This document shows positions 27,473 through 37,411 of a DNA stretch of 64,000 bases, piece by piece. The notes beneath the pieces were generated by a model. The model made no database searches, was not told the origin of the DNA, and was given only the letters and a program-made list of their open reading frames with translations. The first letter of the stretch is position 1. Every line of letters starts with the position of its first letter. Origin of the DNA: Candidatus Proximibacter danicus (GTDB taxonomy: Bacteria; Pseudomonadota; Gammaproteobacteria; Burkholderiales; Rhodocyclaceae). The stretch lies in NCBI GenBank assembly GCA_016710885.1, contig JADJUC010000010.1, positions 75,305 to 139,304 of the forward strand. The letters are read 5' to 3'. Made by a program: the position numbers and the translations under genes.

Positions 27473-27919
27473 ATGTTTTTCGGAGCGGCTGCACTCAGTC
27501 TCGACGCCAAAGGGCGGCTGGCCATCCCGGCCCGCCACCGTGATGCGCTCGTTGCTGCCGCCAATGGCACCCTGGTCCTGACTGCCCACCCGCATCGCTG
27601 TCTTCTCCTTTACCCCAATCCCGCCTGGGAGCCGATCCGCGACAAGGTTCTGGCTGCCCCCAGCCTTGACCCCCGCTCCGCTGCGATCAAGCGCCTGCTG
27701 GTGGGTTTTGCCCGCGACGAACAGATGGACTCGGCCGGCCGCTTGCTGATTGCGCCGGAGCTGCGCCAGTTTGCGCAGTTCGAGAAGCAGGTCTGGCTCG
27801 TCGGGCAGGGTTCCCATTTTGAAATCTGGTCCGATGCCGGCTGGCAGAAGCAGCAGGAGGCGATCTTCGCCCTTGGCGATCAGCTGCTGCCGCCCGGCCT
27901 AGAGGATTTGGCCTTGTGA
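27473..27919 (+). CDS. mraZ: Transcriptional regulator MraZ
   Basis: A 148-residue AbrB-fold DNA-binding protein that forms rings and represses its own dcw promoter. Two SpoVT/AbrB-like halves: ALSLDAKGRLAIPARHRDAL (about 7-26) and MDSAGRLLIAPELRQFA (about 85-101). Start ATG at 27473 behind GAGG. The stop overlaps rsmH by 4 nt. Three GTGGG boxes lie upstream. Confidence 0.96.
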   Translation: MFFGAAALSLDAKGRLAIPARHRDALVAAANGTLVLTAHPHRCLLLYPNPAWEPIRDKVLAAPSLDPRSAAIKRLLVGFARDEQMDSAGRLLIAPELRQFAQFEKQVWLVGQGSHFEIWSDAGWQKQQEAIFALGDQLLPPGLEDLAL

Positions 27920-28842
27920 AAGCGCCCGCGCAGCACCTGACGGTTCTGCTGCGGGAGGCGGTCGAGGCGCTGGCAATCAAGCCTGCCGGCGTTTACGTAG
28001 ACGCCACCTTCGGTCGCGGCGGCCACAGCAAGGCGATTCTCGAGCAGTTGGGTCCGGAGGGGCGCCTGCTGGCCCTGGATCGCGATCCGCAAGCCATCGA
28101 AGTGGCGGCGACGATCGGCGACAAGCGATTGATGGTTGTGCACCGTGCCTTCGGCGAAATCGCCGAGGCGGTGCGCGAAGCGGGATTCGGCAAGGTGGAT
28201 GGCGTGCTCATGGATATCGGGGTGTCGTCACCGCAGCTGGATGAGGGGGGGCGGGGGTTCAGCTTCCGTTTCGATGCGCCACTCGACATGCGGATGGATA
28301 CCACGCAGGGCGAGACGGCCGCGGAATGGCTGGCACGGGCCGAGATAAGAGAAATTACACAAGTGGTGAGGGACTATGGCGAAGAACGGTTTGCTTTCCA
28401 GATTGCAAAGAAGATTGTGGCTGCTCGGAGCGAGCGGCCTATTGCAACCACAGGGCAGCTTGCCGCGCTCGTACGCGAGGCCGTGCGGACCCGCGAGCCC
28501 GGCCAGGACCCGGCGACGCGCACCTTTCAAGCTTTACGGATTCATATCAATCAAGAGCTCGAGCAACTTGCGCTAGCCCTGCCACAGGCGCGCGACGTGC
28601 TTAATCCGGAAGGGCGGCTGGTGGTCATCAGCTTTCACTCCCTCGAAGACCGAATCGTCAAACGCTTCATGCGCGACGAAGCGGCGCCGGACAACCTTCC
28701 CAAAAATCTTCCCCTCAAGGCTTCGCAGTTGCCGCCGGCGCGCATGACGCTGGTCGGCAAGGCGCTCAAGCCCTCTGCCGCGGAAATCGCAGCCAATCCG
28801 CGTGCCCGCAGCGCGGTGATGCGCGTAGCGGAGAAATGTTGA
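27916..28842 (+). CDS. rsmH: 16S rRNA (cytosine-1402 N4) methyltransferase
   Basis: A 308-residue SAM-dependent enzyme methylating N4 of C1402 in 16S rRNA; notably RsmI, modifying the same nucleotide, is encoded 7 kb away. Motifs: VYVDATFGRGGHS (SAM motif I), MDIGVSSPQLDEGGRGFSF and VISFHSLEDRIVKRFM. GTG start at 27916 overlaps the mraZ stop. Confidence 0.97.
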   Translation: MKAPAQHLTVLLREAVEALAIKPAGVYVDATFGRGGHSKAILEQLGPEGRLLALDRDPQAIEVAATIGDKRLMVVHRAFGEIAEAVREAGFGKVDGVLMDIGVSSPQLDEGGRGFSFRFDAPLDMRMDTTQGETAAEWLARAEIREITQVVRDYGEERFAFQIAKKIVAARSERPIATTGQLAALVREAVRTREPGQDPATRTFQALRIHINQELEQLALALPQARDVLNPEGRLVVISFHSLEDRIVKRFMRDEAAPDNLPKNLPLKASQLPPARMTLVGKALKPSAAEIAANPRARSAVMRVAEKC

Positions 28843-29117
28843 TGCTGCGCACCAACATGGCCCTTCTCTTCTTTGTCGTCTTCTGTGCACTGGGTGTGGT
28901 GACCTCGCAGCACAAGGGGCGCAAGCTCTTCCAGGCGCTGGAGGCCGAGCAGGAACGCGCCAAGCAGCTGGATGTCGAGTTCGGTCAGTTGCAGCTTGAA
29001 TTGTCGACCTGGGCGACGCATCCGCGGGTCGAGAAAATTGCCCGTGAACGTCTGCGGATGCGCGTACCCGAGGCCGGACGCCTGCTGGTAGCCTCGCCGC
29101 GAGAGGGGGGGCAATGA
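28842..29117 (+). CDS. ftsL: Cell division protein FtsL
   Basis: A 91-residue bitopic divisome protein: one membrane helix (about residues 4-21, ALLFFVVFCALGVV) and a periplasmic leucine-zipper-like coiled coil ending in RVEKIARERLRMRVP. It bridges FtsQ/FtsB and FtsW/FtsI. ATG at 28842 has GGAG at spacing 8 and overlaps the rsmH stop; an ATG at 28836 is too close to the ribosome site. It overlaps ftsI by 4 nt. Confidence 0.9.
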   Translation: MLRTNMALLFFVVFCALGVVTSQHKGRKLFQALEAEQERAKQLDVEFGQLQLELSTWATHPRVEKIARERLRMRVPEAGRLLVASPREGGQ

Positions 29118-30904
29118 TGCGCGGCAAGAGCGGGCGCACGCACAAATTTGCCGAAAGCCCGGTACTGCAACTGGCGCTACCGGCCTGGCGCTCGCGGTTG
29201 GTGGCGATTTTCCTTCTTGCCAGCTTTGGTCTGCTGGTTGGCCGTTCCTTTTATCTGCAAGTGGTCAATAACGATTTTCTGCAGGAAAAGGGCGAGTCGC
29301 GCTATCGCCGCGACCTCGAGATTTCGGCTTCACGCGGCAAGGTCACCGACCGCAATGGCGAGGTGCTGGCCATCTCGACACCGATGAAATCCATCTGGGC
29401 CATTCCTGCCGATGCCAAATTGAACGCCCAGCAGGCGCAGCAACTGGCCAAGGTGCTCGACGCAGATGCCAAAGAGTTGGCGCGCAAACTGGCCAGCGAC
29501 AAAGGCTTCGTTTACCTGCAGAGACAGGTCTCGCCCGAAGTTGCCGACCGGGTCGCAGCGCTGAAGCTCCCCGGTATCTACCAGAACAAGGAATACCGCC
29601 GCTACTACCCGACCGGTGACATGTCGGCGCACATGGTCGGTTTTACCGGGGTGGACGACAAAGGGCTTGAGGGGGTCGAGCTGGCTTTCGAGAAAAGCCT
29701 GATTGGCCACGCCGGCAGCCGCAGCGTTATCCGCGACCGTCGCGGCCAGATCGTCGAGGACGTCGGCTCGATCCGTCCGCCGCAGGATGGCAAGGACGTT
29801 CGCCTGGCGCTCGATTCGAAAATCCAGTACATCGCCTACAGCCATCTCAAGCAGGCCGTTGCCGACAACAAGGCAAAAGCGGGTGGTGCCGTCGTCATCG
29901 ATGCCAAGAGCGGCGAAATACTCGCGCTGGCCAACTGGCCCACCTACAACCCGAATAACCGCGAACATCTTTCCGGCGGGCAACTGCGCAACCGGGCGGT
30001 GACCGATACCTTCGAGCCGGGCTCGACCCTGAAGCCGTTTACGGCTGCGCTGGCGCTGGAGAACGGGAAATTCCGTTTTGACACGGCGATCAATACCGCC
30101 CCGGGACGGCTGACCATCGGCAAGGCGACAATTTCCGATGCGCACCCGCACGGCGTGCTGACGGTTGCGCAGGTTATCCAGAAATCCTCCAACGTCGGCG
30201 TTGCCAAGATGGCGGCCACTTTTTCGCCGCAGGAAATGTGGGAAATGTTCGATGCCGTCGGCTTTGGTCAGACCTCGCGTCTCGGCTTTCCCGGTGAAGT
30301 GCCGGGGCGTTTGCGGGCCTGGAAGAGCTGGCGCCCGATCGAGCAGGCGACGATGTCCTACGGCCACGGCATTTCGGTGTCGTTGATGCAATTGGCGCGG
30401 GCCTACACCGTTTTTGCCCGCGATGGCGAATTGCTGCCCATTTCGCTGACGCGAATTGACGAAGGCCCGGTTACCGGCATCCCGGTTTTTTCACCGCAGA
30501 CCGCGCGTGAAGTCCGGGCCATGCTGGAAATGGCGGCCGGACCCGGCGGTACGGCGCCGAAGGCACAGGTTGCCGGCTACCGGGTTGCCGGCAAGACCGG
30601 TACCGCACACAAGCTTGAAGGCGGGGTCTACGCCAATAAATATGTGGCATCGTTTGTCGGCTTTGCGCCAGCGTCCGACCCGCGCCTGATTGTGGCGGTC
30701 CTGATCGACGAGCCTTCTGCCGGCAAGCACTACGGTGGCGATGTCGCCGGCCCCGTATTTTCAGCGGTAATGGGTAGCGCCCTGCGCACGCTTGGCGTTC
30801 CCCCGGATGCGCAGATGACGATTGCACAGGCGCCAACGCTTGCGCCAGAGGCAGGTTCCCGGATAGCCCAACCACGTCCGGTGCAAGCAAAGGAGAAGCT
30901 GTGA
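29114..30904 (+). CDS. ftsI: Septal transpeptidase FtsI (PBP3)
   Basis: A 596-residue class B penicillin-binding protein that cross-links septal peptidoglycan. One N-terminal membrane helix (about 27-45), a pedestal domain and the transpeptidase domain with catalytic Ser in FEPGSTLKPF (about residue 302), KSSNVGVAK (SxN) and GKTGTAHK (KTG, about 495). Position between ftsL and murE is canonical. Confidence 0.97.
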   Translation: MMRGKSGRTHKFAESPVLQLALPAWRSRLVAIFLLASFGLLVGRSFYLQVVNNDFLQEKGESRYRRDLEISASRGKVTDRNGEVLAISTPMKSIWAIPADAKLNAQQAQQLAKVLDADAKELARKLASDKGFVYLQRQVSPEVADRVAALKLPGIYQNKEYRRYYPTGDMSAHMVGFTGVDDKGLEGVELAFEKSLIGHAGSRSVIRDRRGQIVEDVGSIRPPQDGKDVRLALDSKIQYIAYSHLKQAVADNKAKAGGAVVIDAKSGEILALANWPTYNPNNREHLSGGQLRNRAVTDTFEPGSTLKPFTAALALENGKFRFDTAINTAPGRLTIGKATISDAHPHGVLTVAQVIQKSSNVGVAKMAATFSPQEMWEMFDAVGFGQTSRLGFPGEVPGRLRAWKSWRPIEQATMSYGHGISVSLMQLARAYTVFARDGELLPISLTRIDEGPVTGIPVFSPQTAREVRAMLEMAAGPGGTAPKAQVAGYRVAGKTGTAHKLEGGVYANKYVASFVGFAPASDPRLIVAVLIDEPSAGKHYGGDVAGPVFSAVMGSALRTLGVPPDAQMTIAQAPTLAPEAGSRIAQPRPVQAKEKL

Positions 30905-32376
30905 GCGCCGCCGCCGAACTGCTTCGCCAGCTCGCCAGGCAGGGCGTCGAGCCGCTCAGCGTCACCGATGACTCGCGTCTGGTTGCGCCGGGCGATCTGT
31001 TCCTGGCGTTTCCTGGCGATGCGGCCGACGGCCGGCGCTACATCGACGATGCCATCGCCCGCGGCGCTGCCGCGATCATCTGGGAAAGCCAGGGCGCCGA
31101 AGGCTTGTCCTGGGATTCTTTGACCGTGCCGGCAATTGCCGTGGCGGGATTGCGAGACCTGGCCGGCAATATCGCGCATGCTGCCCTTGGCGACCCGAGC
31201 GAGCGACTGTCGCTGATCGCCGTGACCGGAACCAACGGCAAGACCTCCTGCAGCCAGTGGATTGCGCGCGCATTCCCGCGCCGCTGTGCAATCATCGGCA
31301 CCCTTGGGGCCGGGTTTCCTGAGGCGCTCAGCGACACCGGTTTCACCACGCCGCAGGCCACGACGCTGGCGCGCTGTCTGGCCGAATTCCTGTCGGCTGG
31401 CGCGCAGGCGTGTGCGCTTGAAGCCAGTTCGATCGGTATCGAAGAGGGGCGCATGAATGGTGCCCATGTCGATATTGCCGCTTTCACGAATCTCACCCGC
31501 GATCATCTCGACTATCACGGCAGCATGGAAGCTTATGCCGCCGCCAAGGAAAAGCTGTTCCTCTGGCCGGGCTTGCGTGCCGCCGTGCTCAATCTGGACG
31601 ATCCGTTCGGGTGCCATCTGGCCGGCGTCACCCGCGCGCGCCTCAAGGTGGGTTACACCCTCGACAAGGCCACCGCATCGGTCGACCTGATGGTCAGCGC
31701 CAGCGATATTCGCGCTGCTGCTGACGGCATGGCCTTCACGCTGGCGACGCCGCAGGGTGCGGCAGAAATCAGGAGCCGTCTGCTCGGCCGCTACAACGTT
31801 GCCAACCTGCTGGCCGTTGCCGGGGTTCTTCTTGCTGCTGGCCTTCCGTTTGAGGAAATGATCGACCGCCTGTCTGCGCTCGACGCGCCGCCGGGCCGCA
31901 TGCAGCGTCTCGGTGGAGAGGGGCAGCCGTTGGTGGTGGTCGACTACGCCCATTCACCCGACGCGCTTGAGAATGCATTGTTGGCCTTGCGTGAGGTGGC
32001 CCAAGCCCGCGGCGGCCGCCTGGTCTGTGTTTTTGGCTGTGGTGGCGATCGCGACCACGGTAAACGCCCAATGATGGGCGAGGTCGCAACGCAAGGTGCC
32101 GATCATGTCGTTTTGACCAGCGACAACCCGCGTAACGAGGCGCCACTGACCATCATCGAAGATATCCGGGTGGGTGCGCGGAGCGCCCAGCTCATGCCCG
32201 ATCGTCAACAAGCCATCGCCGCGACCATTGCTGCCGCTGCCGCCGCCGATGTGATCCTGGTTGCCGGCAAGGGCCATGAGGCCTATCAGGAAGTCGCCGG
32301 CGCTTTCCATCCGTTTTCCGATCTGCGCGAAGTCGAAAACGCGCTGGTTGCATGGAAGGAGGCGGCATGCGCATGA
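30901..32376 (+). CDS. murE: UDP-MurNAc-L-Ala-D-Glu : meso-DAP ligase
   Basis: A 491-residue Mur ligase that adds the third peptide residue to the peptidoglycan precursor. ATP loop VTGTNGKTSCSQW near residue 110. The DNPRNEAP motif near residue 408 is the marker for meso-diaminopimelate rather than lysine. Overlaps ftsI by 4 nt and murF by 10 nt. Confidence 0.97.
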   Translation: MSAAAELLRQLARQGVEPLSVTDDSRLVAPGDLFLAFPGDAADGRRYIDDAIARGAAAIIWESQGAEGLSWDSLTVPAIAVAGLRDLAGNIAHAALGDPSERLSLIAVTGTNGKTSCSQWIARAFPRRCAIIGTLGAGFPEALSDTGFTTPQATTLARCLAEFLSAGAQACALEASSIGIEEGRMNGAHVDIAAFTNLTRDHLDYHGSMEAYAAAKEKLFLWPGLRAAVLNLDDPFGCHLAGVTRARLKVGYTLDKATASVDLMVSASDIRAAADGMAFTLATPQGAAEIRSRLLGRYNVANLLAVAGVLLAAGLPFEEMIDRLSALDAPPGRMQRLGGEGQPLVVVDYAHSPDALENALLALREVAQARGGRLVCVFGCGGDRDHGKRPMMGEVATQGADHVVLTSDNPRNEAPLTIIEDIRVGARSAQLMPDRQQAIAATIAAAAAADVILVAGKGHEAYQEVAGAFHPFSDLREVENALVAWKEAACA

Positions 32377-33773
32377 TGAATCTGAGTGAGGCCGCTACGC
32401 TGCTGAAGGCGCGCCTGATCGGCGCAGAGGCAGCCGCCAAGGTCGACTTCGGTGCCGTCTGTACCGATAGCCGGAGCATCGCTGCCGGTGATCTCTTCGT
32501 CGCGCTGCGCGGCGACAATTTCGACGGCCATGAATTCATTGCGCAAGTGCAAGCGGCGGGAGCTGCTGCTGCCGTTGTCGCGGCCGAGGTCGTGGCGGAT
32601 GAGGCGTCTCCGCTGGCGCGTCTGGGCTTGCCGCTGATCGTCGTGCCCGATACCCGTCTTGCCCTCGGCGAGCTGGCAGCCGGCTGGCGTGCGCGATTTA
32701 CGCTGCCGCTGATCGCCGTCACCGGTTCCAACGGCAAAACAACCACCAAGGAAATGATTGCTTCCATCCTCGCTGCCGCGTATGGCGACGAGGTGCTGGC
32801 GACGCAGGGAAATTTCAACAACGACATCGGCCTGCCGCTGACGCTGCTCAAACTGCGTGCGCACCACCGTGCGGCGATCATTGAAATGGGCATGAACCAT
32901 CCCGGTGAAATCGCCTATCTCACGCGCCTCGCCCGGCCTACCGTGGCCCTGGTGACCAATGCCCAGCGCGCCCACCTGCTGGGTATGGGTTCGCTGGATG
33001 CGATTGCCAGGGAAAAAGGCACGGTCTACACCGGTCTCGGCAGCGATGGCGTTGCTGTCGTCAATGCCGACGACGCGCAGGCTGCGCTCTGGCGCAGCAT
33101 GAACGCTGGTCGTCGCGTCGTCAGTTTTGGCCTCACGCCGGCAGCCGACGTCCATGGCAAGGTTCGCCTGCATGGGCTCGAAACCGAGTTGCATTTCGTC
33201 ACGCCCGTGGGTGAGGGGGTGGTCGACCTGGCTCTGCCGGGCCTGCACAACGCCCGCAATGCGCTGGCGGCAGTCGCTGCCGCCGTTGCTGCAGAGATTC
33301 CGCTGACCGCGATCAATGTCGGCCTGGCCGCGTTTCGCGGCATCAAGGGGCGCCTGCAACGCCGCACGGGGGTTAGTGGCGCCGTCATCCTTGACGATAC
33401 CTATAACGCCAATCCGGATTCAGTACGGGCCGGGATCGACGTGCTGGCTGCGACCATCGGCCGCAAGCTGCTGGTACTGGGCGATATGGGCGAAATCGGC
33501 GACGCCAGCGGCCAGTTCCACGACGAAATCGGTGGTTACGCCAAGAGTGCCGGTATCGATGCGCTTTTCGCCCTGGGGGAAGCCAGTGCCGTCGCCGCCC
33601 GAAATTTCGGCGTTGGTGGCCAGCACTTCAAGAAAATTGATGAACTGATCGAGGCGCTGCGCCCGGAACTGACGGCCAATACGACCGCTCTGGTCAAGGG
33701 TTCGCGTTTCATGCGCATGGAACGGGTGGTGGATGCCATCGCCGTGCCCTTGCCGGCGAAGGAGGGCAAGTAA
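32367..33773 (+). CDS. murF: UDP-MurNAc-tripeptide : D-Ala-D-Ala ligase
   Basis: A 468-residue Mur ligase that finishes the cytoplasmic UDP-MurNAc-pentapeptide. ATP loop VTGSNGKTTTKEMI near residue 116; EMGMNHPGEI and LDDTYNANPDS are family-typical. ATG at 32367 chosen among three clustered ATGs overlapping the murE stop. The TAATG junction couples it to mraY. Confidence 0.96.
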   Translation: MRMMNLSEAATLLKARLIGAEAAAKVDFGAVCTDSRSIAAGDLFVALRGDNFDGHEFIAQVQAAGAAAAVVAAEVVADEASPLARLGLPLIVVPDTRLALGELAAGWRARFTLPLIAVTGSNGKTTTKEMIASILAAAYGDEVLATQGNFNNDIGLPLTLLKLRAHHRAAIIEMGMNHPGEIAYLTRLARPTVALVTNAQRAHLLGMGSLDAIAREKGTVYTGLGSDGVAVVNADDAQAALWRSMNAGRRVVSFGLTPAADVHGKVRLHGLETELHFVTPVGEGVVDLALPGLHNARNALAAVAAAVAAEIPLTAINVGLAAFRGIKGRLQRRTGVSGAVILDDTYNANPDSVRAGIDVLAATIGRKLLVLGDMGEIGDASGQFHDEIGGYAKSAGIDALFALGEASAVAARNFGVGGQHFKKIDELIEALRPELTANTTALVKGSRFMRMERVVDAIAVPLPAKEGK

Positions 33774-34863
33774 TGCTACTGATGATTGCGCAATGGCTGG
33801 GCCAGGATGTGCGTGCCTTCAACGTCTTTGGCTATATCACGCTGCGCACCGTGCTGGCAGCGATGACCGCGCTGGTCATCTCTTTCCTCGCCGGGCCGCG
33901 TGTCATCCGCTGGCTGGCGGCCAAGAAAATCGGCCAGGCCGTGCGCACCGACGGGCCACAGACTCATCTGGTCAAGTCCGGTACGCCGACCATGGGCGGC
34001 GTCCTCATCCTGATCGCCATTGCCATCACCACGCTGCTCTGGGCCGATCTGAGCAACCGTTACATCTGGGTGGTGTTGATCGTTACCCTCGGCTTCGGCG
34101 CCATCGGCTGGGTCGACGACTGGAAGAAGGTGGTCTACCGCGACCCGAAGGGCCTGGCCTCGCGCTGGAAATATTTCTGGCAGTCGGTCATCGGCATCAT
34201 CGTTGCCGTTTATCTCGGCATGACGGCCACCCTGCCATCACAGCTGGAACTGATCGTGCCGTTCTTCAAGACGGTTGCCTATCCGCTCGGCGTCATCGGC
34301 TTCATGGTCCTCAGCTATTTCGTCATCGTCGGCACCTCGAACGCGGTGAATCTGACCGATGGCCTCGACGGTCTGGCGATCATGCCGGCGGTGATGGTCG
34401 CCGCAGCCCTGGCGATCTTCGCCTACGTTGCCGGCAACGCGGTCTATGCCAAATACCTCTTCGTGCCCTATGTGCCGGGCGCCGGTGAACTGTGCATCTT
34501 CCTCGGCGCGATGGCCGGGGCGGGGCTTGGCTTCCTGTGGTTCAACGCCTACCCGGCCGAAGTGTTCATGGGCGATGTCGGCGCGCTGGCCCTTGGCGGC
34601 GCACTCGGCACCGTCGCTGTCATCGTCCGCCAGGAAATCGTGCTGGCCATCATGGGCGGCGTCTTCGTCGCCGAGACGCTGTCGGTCGCAGCGCAAGTTC
34701 TCTATTTCAAATTCACTGGCGGCAAGCGCATCTTCCGCATGGCGCCGCTGCACCACCACTACGAACTGAGTGGCTGGAAGGAAACACAGGTCGTAGTCCG
34801 CTTCTGGATCATCACCATCATGCTCGTGCTGTTCGGGGGCTGTCGACACTGAAGCTGCGCTAA
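33773..34863 (+). CDS. mraY: Phospho-MurNAc-pentapeptide transferase (3' frameshift as read)
   Basis: A ten-helix membrane enzyme forming lipid I on undecaprenyl phosphate. GTPTMGGVLIL, NLTDGLDGLAIMP (catalytic Asp residues) and the MAPLHHHYELSGWKE loop are present. As read, the frame ends early at 34852 with LFGGCRH. MraY normally ends LFG(L/G)STLKLR, and exactly LSTLKLR plus TAA follows in another frame up to 34863. The break falls in the GGGGG run at 34835-34839, so a homopolymer error is likely. Confidence 0.93.
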
Positions 34864-34879
34864 GCAAAGAACAACCTTG

Positions 34880-36254
34880 TTGGAACTTCAACGGCAAACA
34901 GACACTGGTACTTGGCCTCGGTGAATCGGGGCTGGCGATGGCGAAGTGGCTCGCGCGCGAAGGCGCGCGCGTGCGCGTCGCCGACAGCCGTGCCGTGCCG
35001 CCGAATGCCGCCGAATTGGCTACCGTTCCGGGTGCCGAGCTGGTCGCCGGCCCGTTTGCTGACGCGACCTTTGCCGGCATCGATCTGGTTGCCATCTCTC
35101 CCGGTTTGCCGGTGCAGGAAGCCAATGTGCAGGCGGCCATTGCCCGTGGCGTTCCGGTCGTTTCCGAAATCGAGCTGTTCGCTTGGGCGGTGCGCCGCCT
35201 GACGCCGGCGGCGAAGATCGTGGCCATCACCGGCAGCAACGGCAAGACCACGACGACGGCACTGGCTGGCGCACTGGCGCTGGCCGCTGGCCGCAAGACG
35301 GTGGCTGCCGGCAACATCAGCCCATCGGCGCTGGATGCGCTGATGACTGCGGTTGATGCCGATGCCTTGCCCGAGCTGTGGGTGCTCGAACTGTCCAGCT
35401 TCCAGCTGGAAACGACGCACCACCTGAATGCCGATGCGGCGACCGTGCTCAATATTTCCGAAGACCATCTGGACCGTTACGACGGGCTGGATGGCTACGC
35501 TGCCGCCAAGGCTCGCATCTTCAAGGGTTGCCGTTTGATGGTGCTGAACCGCGACGACGACCGCAGCCTGGCCATGGGGCGCTGCGGCAAGAGCATCATC
35601 ACTTTCGGGCTGGACCAGCCGCCGCGTGCTGCCGACTACGGTGTGGTGGATGGCTGGCTGATGCGTGGCAACGAGCAATTGCTGGCGCTGGCTGATCTCA
35701 AACTCGTCGGCCTGCACAATGCCGCGAATGCGCTGGCTGCACTGGCTCTGCTCGAAGCCGTAGGCGTGTCGCCGAAATCGGTGCTGGCGGCGCTGCGCGA
35801 GTTTCGCGGCCTGGCGCATCGCGTCGAGTTCGTCGCAAGTGTCGACGGTGTCGATTACTACGACGATTCCAAGGGCACCAACGTCGGCGCGACGCTGGCC
35901 GCCATTGAGGGCATGGGAACAAGCGGCCGCAAACTGGCGATCATCCTCGGCGGCGATGGCAAGGGGCAGGATTTCTCGCCACTCAAGGCGGCGCTGGCTG
36001 CGCACGGTCGGGCCGTGGCGCTGATCGGCCGCGATGCTGATGCGATCGCGGCGGCCATCGCCGGTTGCGGTATCCCGCAGCAGCACTGTGCTGACATGGA
36101 TGCTGCTGTGACGTACTGCGCCGCCCAGGCGCAGGCCGGCGATGCCGCGCTGCTGTCGCCGGCCTGCGCCAGCCTCGACATGTACCGCAACTATGCGCAC
36201 CGTGCCGAAGTCTTCATTGCCGCCGTCAAGTCACTGGAGGGCGCGGCATGCTGA
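34880..36254 (+). CDS. murD: UDP-MurNAc-L-Ala : D-Glu ligase (start region disturbed)
   Basis: Adds D-glutamate to UDP-MurNAc-L-alanine. ITGSNGKTTTTAL (ATP loop), LELSSFQLETTHHL, LNISEDHLDRY and DDSKGTNVGAT are present. The conserved N-terminal loop LVLGLGESGLAMAKW begins before the first in-frame ATG (34938), so translation must start upstream, yet the frame has no ATG, GTG or TTG there. Dropping one G at 34883 would give TTG at 34880 with MNFNGKQTLVLG, matching the family. Ends 4 codons into ftsW. Confidence 0.92.
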
Positions 36255-37411
36255 TCCAGGCCCTCGATACCCCACGTCGCGCACCTTCCGAGGTGGACTA
36301 CGCGCTGCTGTGGAGCACGCTGCTACTGCTTTTCTTCGGCATGGTCATGGTCTATTCGGCCTCGATCGCCATCGCCGAAGCCGGCAAGTTCACCGGCCAC
36401 CAGCCGGCCTACTATCTCGTCCGCCATTCGATTTTCCTGTGCATCGGCATCATTGCCGCTGCCGTCGCTTTCCAGGTGCCGCTTGCGGCCTGGCAGCAGA
36501 TGGCGCCGTGGCTCTTCGTCACCGGCGTCGTGCTGCTGATCGTCGTGCTCATTCCCGGTGTCGGCCGCGATGTCAATGGCGCGCGCCGCTGGTTGCCGCT
36601 GGGCATCGCCAACCTGCAACCGTCGGAGTTGATGAAGCTCTTCGTCGTGCTCTACGCCGCCGACTACACGGTGCGCAAGATGGCGGTGATGCACAATCTG
36701 AAGAAGGCCTTTGCGCCGATGGCCGGCGCCATGATTCTAGTCACGGTCCTGCTGCTCAAGGAGCCGGATTTCGGCGCCTTCGTTGTCATCATCTCGATTG
36801 CCATCGGTATCCTCTTTCTCGGCGGCCTGCGTGCACGTTACTTCGCGGTGTTGATCGTGCTGCTGCTGGCGGCCTTCGCGGTGCTGATCGTCGTCTCGCC
36901 CTACCGGCGTGACCGCATCTTCGGCTTCATGGATCCGTGGGCCGACGCTTTCGGTCGCGGTTACCAGCTCTCGCATGCGCTGATCGCCTTCGGCCGCGGC
37001 GAGCTGTTCGGCGTCGGGCTTGGCGCCTCGGTCGAAAAACTCTTCTATCTACCAGAGGCGCATACCGACTTCCTGCTGGCGGTGATTGCCGAGGAGCTTG
37101 GGTTGGTTGGTGTGCTGATCGTCGTCGCCCTCTTTGCCCTGATCATCCAGCGCGCCTTTGTCATCGGCCGCCAGGCAGTCGCACTTGAGCGGCTTTATCC
37201 AGCGCTGGTGGCGATGGGCATCGGCATCTGGATTGGCGTGCAGGGTTTCATCAACATGGGCGTGAACATGGGGCTGCTGCCAACCAAGGGACTGACCCTG
37301 CCGCTGATGAGCTTCGGTGGTTCCGGCATTCTCGCCAACTGCGTGGCGCTGGCCATCCTGCTGCGCGTCGATTGGGAAAACCGTCAACTGATGCGGGGGG
37401 CGAAGCTATGA
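36248..37411 (+). CDS. ftsW: Septal peptidoglycan glycosyltransferase FtsW
   Basis: A 387-residue SEDS-family polymerase with about ten membrane helices, working with FtsI at the septum. FGMVMVYSASIAIAE, NGARRWLPLGIANLQPSELMK and the C-terminal PTKGLTLPLMSFGGSGI are hallmark SEDS segments. Overlaps murD by 7 nt and murG by 4 nt. Confidence 0.97.
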   Translation: MLIQALDTPRRAPSEVDYALLWSTLLLLFFGMVMVYSASIAIAEAGKFTGHQPAYYLVRHSIFLCIGIIAAAVAFQVPLAAWQQMAPWLFVTGVVLLIVVLIPGVGRDVNGARRWLPLGIANLQPSELMKLFVVLYAADYTVRKMAVMHNLKKAFAPMAGAMILVTVLLLKEPDFGAFVVIISIAIGILFLGGLRARYFAVLIVLLLAAFAVLIVVSPYRRDRIFGFMDPWADAFGRGYQLSHALIAFGRGELFGVGLGASVEKLFYLPEAHTDFLLAVIAEELGLVGVLIVVALFALIIQRAFVIGRQAVALERLYPALVAMGIGIWIGVQGFINMGVNMGLLPTKGLTLPLMSFGGSGILANCVALAILLRVDWENRQLMRGAKL

